DNA of 64,000 nucleotides from Neolewinella persica DSM 23188 (GTDB lineage Bacteria; Bacteroidota; Bacteroidia; Chitinophagales; Saprospiraceae), in assembly GCF_000373105.1 (NCBI RefSeq), contig NZ_KB890458.1:1-64000 (forward strand), read 5' to 3'. The position numbers and the translations under genes were made by a program. Positions 8,825 to 15,999 of the stretch are shown one piece after another (within the stretch, counting starts at the first letter, position 1; each line of letters opens with the position of its first letter). The notes beneath the pieces were generated by a model. That model was not told the origin of the DNA. It did not search any database and saw nothing but the letters and a program-made list of their open reading frames with translations.

Positions 8825-9011
8825 TTAGGATCTAGTGTTCAGCGATTAGTATTCAGGTTTCAGCGTCCAGGATGTGCAAATTGAAGAAGTGAGCTGGACT
8901 TCGTTTGGGGCCCGTTTTCGCTCAATGAGCGAAGCCGAGGCAACTATTCTTTTAACGAATAGTCCAATATACAGAAATAAGTATCTAGCCCTGAACCCTA
9001 ATAACTGATTC
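8825..9011. repeat. Intergenic hairpin of iterated TTCAG/TTAG words
   Basis: The left part (8826-8865) repeats words such as TCTAGTGTTCAGCGATTAG and ATTCAGG. The right part (8985-9010) carries degenerate complements (CCTGAACCCTAATAACTGA). The middle contains TTCGCTCAATGAGCGAA and ACTATTC...GAATAGT hairpins. It separates the 5' end of the DUF6122 gene from the 3' end of the permease gene. It contains no gene. Confidence 0.5.
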
Positions 9012-10193
9012 CTAACCCCCTATCGGCGCAGAGAAGGATCCTGTCAATAAGAACCGCATCACGAAAACGAGTGCAATACTTATGGCCAGACCGAAGGTGA
9101 CTTTTGCCAGATCTTTACCGATGTCTTTGAAGGCTGCTTTCAGGTTAAAGCGGCCGGGAAGCGTTTCATAGTACGCTACCGCAGCCCGGGCAATCATCAC
9201 TCCGGCCATCAGAGGGACCATCCAGGGGATATCGGTGACGGCGTCGCGGAGGAAGACAACGTAGGCGATCAGGGCTACGATCACAAAGTTAAGCCCAATA
9301 CCAGCGTAATGCATCGCCGGTGCCCGCTCAATGTCACTTGGCTCTTTGATCAGTTCTACGGTATATCGAATGGCAATCTCCCGCCCGGCCAGCAAGCCAA
9401 GGAATACCCAGGTCGTTGACATCGGAACATTACTAAACTCCTTGAAAAAGAGTAAGAGGATGCCATAAATAAAATCGACAATGGTAGCGGAGCGAATATC
9501 CGTAGTATTGGTCTTGGCTTTAACGATCTTCTGGATGTTGCCGCCTTTACTGTAGAAGATGACGGCCAACATGGTCAGGAGAATGGCCAATGATAGCCCA
9601 ATTTCTATCCCCGTCAATGACCGGGGCAGGTAAACGTAAATATTGGCAAAATCCTGAATCAGCCATTGCCCCCATAAAAAGCCAGTGGAACACCACTGTA
9701 AAATGGTCCAGTTGCGCTTCTGGTTGGAGGTGATCTTATTGTCCATGAACCGCTTGTCGAGTAACTTGGTCACAAACTGCCATACGATAATGGCGAGGAG
9801 GAAGGCCAGCGCATAGCCAAGAACAGACTTAACGGTCATGTCTATGAGCCCTTTTGGCTTAAAGAAAGTAAGTACGAGGAAAGAAGTACTCACGGGAATC
9901 CCCGTCCGGGTCAGCAACATCAGCACGAGCGGAGGGAGCAGATAAGGCCAGCTCATATTATCAACAAAAGCGTACTTCTCCAGTCGACCGTAGCTCACGT
10001 CACCCCCATATTGATACCAGCCGTAAATGAGGGTGAAAGTGAGAATGGATCCTGCGAAGGCCCACAATACGTACCATGGGCGTTCTTCGTTTGAGGAAAG
10101 AAAAGTCCCCAGGGTCTGAATCGAATCGTTACCAACTACGGCATAACCGGCCAGGATAAAGCCCAGCCACATGATAATTAAAGTTGGATCCAT
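9012..10193 (-). CDS. PiT/PHO4-like multi-spanning membrane protein
   Basis: A 393-residue protein with about ten hydrophobic segments. Two features recall inorganic phosphate transporters of the PiT family: AVVGNDSIQTLG near residue 20 (compare the PiT GANDxxN signature) and two Pro-x-Ser-Thr turns, IPVSTSFLV and VPMSTTWVFLG, one in each half, like PiT PVSTTH. The match is partial: the second GANDVAN copy is not evident and His is missing after the STT. It may be a divergent ion or phosphate permease. It follows pfkA by 90 bases on the same strand, a possible operon with a metabolic link to phosphorylation, which is an inference only. Confidence 0.6.
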   Translation of the reverse strand: MDPTLIIMWLGFILAGYAVVGNDSIQTLGTFLSSNEERPWYVLWAFAGSILTFTLIYGWYQYGGDVSYGRLEKYAFVDNMSWPYLLPPLVLMLLTRTGIPVSTSFLVLTFFKPKGLIDMTVKSVLGYALAFLLAIIVWQFVTKLLDKRFMDNKITSNQKRNWTILQWCSTGFLWGQWLIQDFANIYVYLPRSLTGIEIGLSLAILLTMLAVIFYSKGGNIQKIVKAKTNTTDIRSATIVDFIYGILLLFFKEFSNVPMSTTWVFLGLLAGREIAIRYTVELIKEPSDIERAPAMHYAGIGLNFVIVALIAYVVFLRDAVTDIPWMVPLMAGVMIARAAVAYYETLPGRFNLKAAFKDIGKDLAKVTFGLAISIALVFVMRFLLTGSFSAPIGG

Positions 10194-10283
10194 TGAGTTC
10201 TTGCTTGAGGAGTTCGCTTAGGGGCGCGAAGATACCCGGTATTATTCCTCGAAAGGTTAACTGTAGGTTAAGTCCGCCCGCCA

Positions 10284-11279
10284 CTAAATAGCCAAAATAC
10301 TTGCCATTCGGATCAAAGCCTCCCTGGGCTTCTTCTCTTTATGGATGGCTTCTTCAAATGGACAGGTGAAAATTTCATCATTCACAATACCAATAGCGAC
10401 GTTCTCCTCACCTTCCAGCAAACGGTTTACCGCATGGTGGCCGAGCCGGCTGGCCAGCACCCGGTCGAGCGCCGTCGGGGCTCCGCCCCGCTGCAGGTGA
10501 CCAATGACGGTAACCTTTGGTTCCATACTAGCCAGCTCATCCTTGATCTTGTCAGCTACGCCCGCAGCACCGCCATTTGGGTGGCCTTCGGCCACAATGA
10601 CCACACTGAACAACTTACCCCGGGCCTTATTCTTTTTCAGCACCGTCTTAAGGTCCTCAAGATTGGTTTCTGATTCAGGAATCAGGACACTGCTGGCACC
10701 AGAACCGATGGCTGTGTGTAGGGCGATGTAACCGGAGTGGCGGCCCATAACTTCTACGAAGAAGAGGCGGTTGTGGCTGTCGGCCGTATCACGAATCTTG
10801 TCAACCGCCTCGATGGCAGTATTGACCGCTGTATCAAACCCAATGGTATAGTCGGTGCCAAACAGATCGTTGTCGATCGTTCCGGGCACCCCGATAAAGG
10901 GGATGTCGTGCTCCTCGCTGAAAACCTTAGCACCGGTAAACGTTCCGTTACCGCCAATGGCAATACAGGCGTCGATGTCGTAGGCACGCAAATGTTCGGC
11001 GGCCATGGCTCTGCCCTCAGCGGTCATGAATCGTTTTGAGCGGGCGGTGCGAAGCACGGTTCCTCCACGTTGAATAATGTTGGCCACATCACGGCGTTCC
11101 ATCCGCTTAAAGTGGCCATCGATCATGCCTTCGTAGCCACGTTCGATGCCGTAAACGTGCAACTTGTTCCAGGCGGCAGTTCTCACCACAGCGCGAAGAG
11201 CGGCGTTCATTCCGGGAGCATCACCTCCTGAAGTAAAAACGGCAATACGACGAATATTCTCTCTTTTCATTCTTTTCAA
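10284..11279 (-). CDS. pfkA: ATP-dependent 6-phosphofructokinase
   Basis: A 331-residue glycolytic enzyme that phosphorylates fructose 6-phosphate to fructose 1,6-bisphosphate. Motifs in order are TSGGDAPGMNAALR (ATP phosphate loop), the GGNGTFTGA loop, PGTIDNDLFGTD with the catalytic Asp, GFDTAVNTA, EVMGRHSGY and VIVAEGH. Gly rather than Asp in the GGNG loop, and PGTIDND rather than PKTIDND, both indicate ATP rather than pyrophosphate as donor. A second Met three codons in (11270) is an equally good start. A TAGATTTG box at 11303-11310 on this strand is a plausible -7 promoter. It lies downstream of a sugar-kinase-like gene. Confidence 0.96.
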   Translation of the reverse strand: MKRMKRENIRRIAVFTSGGDAPGMNAALRAVVRTAAWNKLHVYGIERGYEGMIDGHFKRMERRDVANIIQRGGTVLRTARSKRFMTAEGRAMAAEHLRAYDIDACIAIGGNGTFTGAKVFSEEHDIPFIGVPGTIDNDLFGTDYTIGFDTAVNTAIEAVDKIRDTADSHNRLFFVEVMGRHSGYIALHTAIGSGASSVLIPESETNLEDLKTVLKKNKARGKLFSVVIVAEGHPNGGAAGVADKIKDELASMEPKVTVIGHLQRGGAPTALDRVLASRLGHHAVNRLLEGEENVAIGIVNDEIFTCPFEEAIHKEKKPREALIRMASILAI

Positions 11280-11302
11280 TTGGGGTGGCAGTCAGGGCGA
11301 CG

Positions 11303-11310
11303 CAAATCTA
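11303..11310 (-). promoter_or_regulatory. Candidate -7 box for pfkA
   Basis: TAGATTTG on the minus strand matches the Bacteroidota -7 consensus TAnnTTTG and is 24 bases before the annotated start. A -33 TTG is not obvious. Confidence 0.5.
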
Positions 11311-11448
11311 GTAGGTAAATCTGTGGTATTTCAGGTGATTGTTAGCACTTAAAAATCCAGATACCTTGTCAGATGACGCGTAGCATTTAAATAGCGCTCT
11401 CCCAGAGTAGGGTGGGGAGGCCTGGGAAGGGGCTTGCGATTTGATGTT

Positions 11449-12294
11449 CTATAAGTTCCCCCGGTGAAAATCTGCCAGGGCCTCAATTGGCTTATGTACA
11501 AATCTACCCACCTTCAGGTCACGCTCATGCATTGCTGCCAATAGAATTGGCTTGAAGTGGAAAGCAATCGATCCGATGAAACTAATGGGAACACCCAGGT
11601 GACCTCTGTATTTACGAACATGACGATCCAGGAATTCGGCAAAACTGGTAAAAACAATCTTTTGAATTAAAGGGTGCGATTGGTGTTCTCCCATAAACCG
11701 GGTGAAACTGGCCAGGTAAGTATTAGGAACGTCGGATTCATAGACTTTGTCCAAAATTACCGACTTGTCAATCTTAGCGTATTGCTCAAAAGCGTCGTTG
11801 AGCTCCTCGTCCAACTCCCGGTAGAAATAGGCCCGCAACAGCGCTTTACCTAAGTGGGAGCCACTTCCTTCATCGCCCAACATGAAACCGAGGTTGGTGA
11901 CGTTGTCGGTCACATCGTCTCCGTCATAAGAGCAGGTATTGGAACCCGTTCCAAGGATGCAGGCAATACCTGGGTCATGACCGCAGGCCGCGCGAGCAGC
12001 ACCGAGAAGGTCATGCATGACCAATACTTTTGCCTCCGGCCAGGCTGCCGAGATCCGATCTGAAATCACCTGCTTTCGCTTGTAGTCCCAGCAGCCGGCA
12101 CCGTAATAGTGCACTTCTGCAGGCTTTAAACCAGGAAGCAAGTCCCTGGTAAGTTTTTTCATCTCTTCGTCGAAAAGTTCTTTGGGGTGTACAACCGGGT
12201 TGTAACCTTTTGTGTGGACGAACGAACTTTCACCGTCTTTTGCTACCCAGGCCCAATCTGCCTTCGTAGAACCGGAATCAGCGATCAATATCAT
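11449..12294 (-). CDS. BadF/BadG-type ATPase, N-acetylglucosamine-kinase-like
   Basis: A 281-residue ASKHA-fold kinase-like protein, read from Met at 12292-12294 (MILIADSGSTKADW); two extra codons are possible. The phosphate-1 loop is DSGSTK at the N-terminus. The phosphate-2 region is ACILGTGSNTC followed by GFMLGDEGSGSHLGK near residue 130. The adenosine region includes FIGSIAFHF. This is the layout of the BadF/BadG/BcrA family members in Bacteroidota that are usually called N-acetylglucosamine kinases. It precedes pfkA on the same strand with a 169-base gap, so a role in feeding amino sugars to glycolysis is plausible. The substrate is not proven by sequence. Confidence 0.85.
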   Translation of the reverse strand: MILIADSGSTKADWAWVAKDGESSFVHTKGYNPVVHPKELFDEEMKKLTRDLLPGLKPAEVHYYGAGCWDYKRKQVISDRISAAWPEAKVLVMHDLLGAARAACGHDPGIACILGTGSNTCSYDGDDVTDNVTNLGFMLGDEGSGSHLGKALLRAYFYRELDEELNDAFEQYAKIDKSVILDKVYESDVPNTYLASFTRFMGEHQSHPLIQKIVFTSFAEFLDRHVRKYRGHLGVPISFIGSIAFHFKPILLAAMHERDLKVGRFVHKPIEALADFHRGNL

Positions 12295-12351
12295 GTGCAA
12301 ACTTATTTGGCTTGTGAAGGTAGTGTATATTTTACACTAAGTGTTTTTTTT

Positions 12352-12372
12352 GGCGGGAACGCAGGTACAATG
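12352..12372 (+). repeat. Dispersed GC motif, copy O (weaker)
   Basis: GGCGGG-AA-CGCAGGTACAA fits the dispersed motif with centre A-A and two substitutions. It lies in the AT-rich gap between the divergent sugar-kinase and glucosaminidase genes. The gap also holds a small hairpin, CTCCTCTAGGAG, near 12433. Confidence 0.55.
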
Positions 12373-12582
12373 ATCGGATAAGAGTAAGGGTATACCAAAT
12401 TTTTGGGTTGGAAAGTAGAGACTCTCTTATCTCCTCTAGGAGGAGTGAAAGCAGGGCAAGTCTAAACGTTAGTTGAGTTTTTAAAACAAAAATTGTATAA
12501 AAATGTATTTTTAAAAACATTTATGCTTAAATTTGTTTTAAACGGTACAGCTTTTCCCGTTTTGGTTGCAAAAAGAAAAAAC

Positions 12583-13467
12583 ATGTCTCTAAACAATACA
12601 CCCCAATCCACCGCCTTCGGTCAGTGGGTAGCTAAAGTCTTTGACTATGCCTTTCACTACAGTGTGGAAATCCTACTCATTGTGCTGATCCTTTACATCT
12701 GCATCAGCCGAGGTCTGACCTTTAGTATAGATGTTTACGATCCGATCGAGCCAACGGCCGGCACGGCACTCTCCGAAGCTTCGATTGCCGGTGGCTGGTT
12801 GGACGGGGTAGGGCGGTCGGCTACCGCGCTGCTGGCCTCTTTCTCTGATCCGGTCCCTGAACCCGTGATTGGGGAACGCACCGTTGCTATTGATGCAGCA
12901 CATGAAGGATTCAATGAAGTTGCGCCAACCAGTGACCCCGCTCCTCACATCAGCAATTTGACTTTGGTGCTTAGCCCCGACTACGGCGAACGGAAAAAGC
13001 TTCCTCCCAACATCATCAAAGCCAAGAAGGATCGCGTGCAAAATTACCTGAAGCGGTACAGTGAAATTGCTCAGAAAGAAATGGTCGACTTCGGTATACC
13101 AGCAAGCATTACGCTGGCACAGGGCTTATTGGAGTCTAATGCGGGAGACAGTAAGTTGGCCGTAAACTCAAATAATCACTTCGGAATCAAATGCCGAAAG
13201 AAATGCCTGGGTTGTACCTGCCGAAACTACGGCGATGACACCCGCTACGATATGTTCCGTGTATTTACCTCCGCAGCGGAATCCTTTCGGGAGCACAGTG
13301 AGTTGCTAAATACCAGCCGGTACGCAAAGCTCAAAGCACATGGCAGTGATTACAAAAAATGGGCCCACGGCCTGAAGGCCTGTGGTTACGCTACCGACAA
13401 AAACTACGGGAATAAGCTGGTGAAGATCATCGAAAACCTTGGGCTGGACAGCTATGATCTTATGTAG
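12583..13467 (+). CDS. Membrane-anchored glucosaminidase (peptidoglycan hydrolase)
   Basis: Read from MSLNNTPQ at 12583 (294 residues); the 30 codons upstream look like leader sequence. One membrane anchor lies near residues 22-44 (VEILLIVLILYICIS). A low-conservation spacer follows, and then a glucosaminidase domain of about 150 residues begins near residue 145. It contains GIPASITLAQGLLESNAGDSKLA with the catalytic Glu, NNHFGIKC, and YDMFRVFTSAAESFREHS. It should cleave N-acetylglucosaminyl bonds in peptidoglycan at the periplasmic face. Four Cys in KCRKKCLGCTC after NNHFGIKC are typical of Bacteroidota members. It is divergent from the BadF-type gene, with about 290 bases between. Confidence 0.9.
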   Translation: MSLNNTPQSTAFGQWVAKVFDYAFHYSVEILLIVLILYICISRGLTFSIDVYDPIEPTAGTALSEASIAGGWLDGVGRSATALLASFSDPVPEPVIGERTVAIDAAHEGFNEVAPTSDPAPHISNLTLVLSPDYGERKKLPPNIIKAKKDRVQNYLKRYSEIAQKEMVDFGIPASITLAQGLLESNAGDSKLAVNSNNHFGIKCRKKCLGCTCRNYGDDTRYDMFRVFTSAAESFREHSELLNTSRYAKLKAHGSDYKKWAHGLKACGYATDKNYGNKLVKIIENLGLDSYDLM

Positions 13468-13510
13468 AGCATTCGCTCTTCCACCTTTCTAATGAGATTC
13501 GCGCTATTTA

Positions 13511-14356
13511 CTAATCATCATTGACTACTGACGCTTTACTACTGATAGCGTCAGCCCCATCCAACCAGTCCAGTACAATCTTATTAAACATCTTACGGTC
13601 CTCAAGATTACAGAGGTGTCCCTTGCCTTCCATAACGACCAATTCGGCCAGCGGCGCGTGCTTGTTAGCGTACCTTTTGGCAGCGTCGAGAAAGACGTGA
13701 TCCTGGCTACCGTTTACCAGCAGGCTGGGCGTAATTAATTTAGTGTTGAAGAATTTCCGGACGACGGAGAAGAAGTCTTTGTAAAGCCCCAACCATTTCA
13801 GAAATTCTCCTGGTTTAAGCTTCAACGATTGTTTGCGGTATTGCTTTCGGCTAAAGGCGTGGTTCCTTCGTGGCATTACGATCAGGATGAAACCGTCGTA
13901 TATCCAGCGAAACGGAACGAAATAGCTCAGGAATTTGCCGAAGTGGGCAAAGGTGCTGATCCGCCAGTCAGCTTTGAATACCCCGCCACACATGATCATT
14001 GTTTTCATCATGCCCGGGCGACGGTCGCTTAACTTTTGCAGGATGATGCTACCCAGGGACAGGGCGATAAAGTGCGCAGTGGTGACCCCCGCATGATCAA
14101 TGGCCCTAAGTAAATCGTCGGTAATAATGTCAAAATTATAGGTTCGGTATTTTGGCACCAGGTCTTTGCTGTAGCCATGGTCTCGCATGTCTATGAGCAA
14201 CAAGTTGTAATGGGGCGCAAAGCCTTCAATCTGGTATTTCCAGGTGAGGGAACTCCCTCCGGCCCCGTGGATGAAGATCATCCAGTCAGCATTGGGGTCG
14301 GCCAGATGGGTGGTGTAATGAAGGAGGTTCTGCAAGTTAGCTGGTTTTGTGGGCAC
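13511..14356 (-). CDS. Alpha/beta hydrolase
   Basis: A 281-residue cytosolic alpha/beta-hydrolase. The oxyanion turn is FIHGAGGSS near residue 28. The nucleophile elbow is ALSLGS near residue 100, so Ser is flanked by Leu and the first Gly of GxSxG is Ala. The acid is GSQDHVF (Asp near residue 220) and the base is GKGHLCN (His near 247). The lid region is basic and aromatic. The substrate is unknown; esterase or lactonase activity is likely. It is convergent with the glucosaminidase gene and has no operon partner. Confidence 0.88.
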   Translation of the reverse strand: MPTKPANLQNLLHYTTHLADPNADWMIFIHGAGGSSLTWKYQIEGFAPHYNLLLIDMRDHGYSKDLVPKYRTYNFDIITDDLLRAIDHAGVTTAHFIALSLGSIILQKLSDRRPGMMKTMIMCGGVFKADWRISTFAHFGKFLSYFVPFRWIYDGFILIVMPRRNHAFSRKQYRKQSLKLKPGEFLKWLGLYKDFFSVVRKFFNTKLITPSLLVNGSQDHVFLDAAKRYANKHAPLAELVVMEGKGHLCNLEDRKMFNKIVLDWLDGADAISSKASVVNDD

Positions 14357-14616
14357 CGGCGGTAAAGGTAATACTTCCCCCTAAGGTTAAGCCATCATCA
14401 TGAATTGCCTGTTATTTCAGGTGATGATTTGGTAGACGCGCTGGTTCAATTCTCCATCATTTACTGAATGAATTACCTAATGCAGGCTCACTTTTTCAGA
14501 CATAAAATGGACGGGAGGACTGGTTTAAAAAGCAGCTAATGACGTTCGTCGGTTTTTTGCTCACAGGGAGCGAGAAGCCTGATTTGAGGCTAAACCATAC
14601 CACCAACCGAAATTGT

Positions 14617-14624
14617 TACCTTTG
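14617..14624 (+). promoter_or_regulatory. Candidate -7 promoter box for ftsY
   Basis: TACCTTTG matches TAnnTTTG exactly. Transcription would begin near 14630, giving a leader of about 145 bases that includes the GC hairpin. Confidence 0.65.
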
Positions 14625-14722
14625 CCGGCGTGCCTGCAGTGGAGTTTTCCCTGCTCTTACAACCCCCGGCACTGCCCGCGATCACGCGGGCAATGCCGGG
14701 GCATGGCACCCGCGTTCGCGCC
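14625..14722. repeat. Probable complete palindromic element (copy L) with strong hairpin
   Basis: The right end 14704-14722 reads as the inverted motif with centre A-A (GGCGCG-AA-CGCGGGTGCC on the complement). The left end near 14626-14648 is degenerate but keeps GCCTGCAGTGGAG. The middle is a 17-bp stem, 14664-14680 against 14685-14701, with one mismatch and an ATCA loop. Size and plan match the elements at 5737 and 27577. Because the ftsY promoter lies just upstream, this structure would be in the ftsY leader. Confidence 0.65.
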
Positions 14723-14774
14723 AACTAATTAGAAAGGACGTTCGCCTATTTTTACCTTATCAAGCCCCAAACGC

Positions 14775-15752
14775 ATGAGCTTTTTCAAGAAGTTTTTTAA
14801 CAAAGAGAAGAAAGAAGACCTGGACAAAGGCCTGGAAAAAACCAAAACCGGTTTTTTCGATAAGCTGAACCGTGCGGTTGCCGGAAAGGATACGGTAGAT
14901 GAAGAGGTGCTGGATGAGTTGGAAAGTGTGCTCATTTCCAGTGATGTCGGGCTTGATACCACCATCAAAATCATTGAACGTATTGAAGCCCGGGTTGCCG
15001 AGGATAAATACGTTAATACGAACGAATTAAATAAGCTGCTGAGAAGCGAGATTGTTAATTTGCTCGCGGAGCAGAACGATCAGGACTACGAAGATTACGA
15101 AATTCCTCCCGTAGAAGGAGGGGGGCCGGCAATTATCCTGGTTGTTGGGGTCAATGGCGTTGGGAAAACAACCACCATCGGCAAAATTGCCAATCAATAT
15201 CAACTTCAAGGTAAGAAGGTGGTGCTCGGTGCTGCGGACACCTTCCGTGCCGCTGCCGTCGATCAACTAAAGATCTGGTCGGAGCGGGTAGGGTGCGAAT
15301 TTTACTCCAAAGGGATGTATACCGACCCCGCCGCAGTAGCCTACGAAACCACGAAATACGCTATTGATAACAATTGTGATGTGGCGATAATCGACACTGC
15401 GGGGCGTTTGCACACGAAATTTAACCTGATGAAGGAACTTTCTAAAATAAAGAGGTCCATCACCAAAGCACTTCCGTCCGCACCCCATCAGGTTCTTTTG
15501 GTCCTGGATGCCACTACTGGGCAGAACGCCATTGAGCAGGCGAAGGCTTTTACCGAAGCGACTGACGTTACTGCGCTGGCCCTCACTAAGTTAGACGGGA
15601 CAGCTAAGGGCGGTGTAGCCATCGGAATCACCGATCAATTTCAAGTTCCGATCCGCTATATTGGCGTAGGAGAGGGTATTGATCACCTCCAAATCTTCAA
15701 TAAAAAAGCCTTTGTGGATAGCCTGTTCGGCAACGAAATGAAAATTTCTTAG
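14775..15752 (+). CDS. ftsY: Signal recognition particle receptor FtsY
   Basis: A 325-residue SRP receptor GTPase that docks ribosome-SRP complexes at the inner membrane. A short charged N-terminal stretch (residues 1-30, many Lys/Glu) replaces the long acidic A domain of E. coli. The N domain is helical to about residue 110. The G domain carries GVNGVGKTTTIGKIA (P loop), DTFRAAAVDQLK, DTAGRLHTKFNLM and TKLDGTAKGG. It is complete. No ffh gene is nearby. It is immediately followed by a structured leader that belongs to the next gene. Confidence 0.97.
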   Translation: MSFFKKFFNKEKKEDLDKGLEKTKTGFFDKLNRAVAGKDTVDEEVLDELESVLISSDVGLDTTIKIIERIEARVAEDKYVNTNELNKLLRSEIVNLLAEQNDQDYEDYEIPPVEGGGPAIILVVGVNGVGKTTTIGKIANQYQLQGKKVVLGAADTFRAAAVDQLKIWSERVGCEFYSKGMYTDPAAVAYETTKYAIDNNCDVAIIDTAGRLHTKFNLMKELSKIKRSITKALPSAPHQVLLVLDATTGQNAIEQAKAFTEATDVTALALTKLDGTAKGGVAIGITDQFQVPIRYIGVGEGIDHLQIFNKKAFVDSLFGNEMKIS

Positions 15753-15800
15753 AAAAAATTTCCTTTTCTCGTGCACATTTATTAAAGTCAAAGGTTTAAG

Positions 15801-15933
15801 CCACCGAATCACGCAAACGAAAGGAGCCGATGACACCCGGCAAGGCGAAATCGACTCCGATTCTTTTGTGATGATTTGTGAACTACCGGTGACGACCACG
15901 GCAATGGTCTTTAACGGTGGATTACGATTTTTT
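15801..15933 (+). ncRNA. Candidate structured leader RNA with alternative pairings
   Basis: Stem GGAGCCGAT (15823-15831) pairs with ATCGACTCC (15850-15858). GACCA (15894-15898) pairs with TGGTC (15905-15909). CGGTGG (15915-15920) can pair either with CCACCG at 15801-15806, closing a multi-branch structure, or with CTACCG at 15883-15888, forming a local hairpin a few bases before six T (15928-15933). The second pairing looks like a terminator and the first like its antagonist. It lies directly upstream of the large T9SS protein gene. I could not match it to a known riboswitch class. Confidence 0.4.
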
Positions 15934-15999
15934 ACTCTCTAATTCAGCCTCCTTAATTCAGTGAACGGAAGGGGGAGACTGTCCACAAATTACACTATT

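Larger units (their letters stand above)
14357..14774. other. Intergenic region before ftsY
   Basis: This 418-base gap contains the upstream sequence of the hydrolase gene, a candidate ftsY promoter (14617-14624), a very stable GC hairpin (14664-14701) and a right-end copy of the dispersed motif (14704-14722). No gene was found in it. Confidence 0.6.

Noticed and set aside
10213..10230. GGGGCGCGAAGATACCC before the PiT-like gene
   Set aside because: Shares the first nine bases with the motif but not the CGCAGGTGC half.
10950..10962. Asn in place of Asp in the GGNG loop of phosphofructokinase
   Set aside because: From memory the same GGNGTFTGA loop is common in Bacteroidota PfkA, so it is not a special feature of this gene.
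15801..15933. c-di-GMP-I riboswitch before the T9SS giant gene
   Set aside because: ACGCAAAC and GAAA words are present, but the GGCAAACC core and the GCGGGGUU loop are missing. Kept only as an unassigned structured leader.
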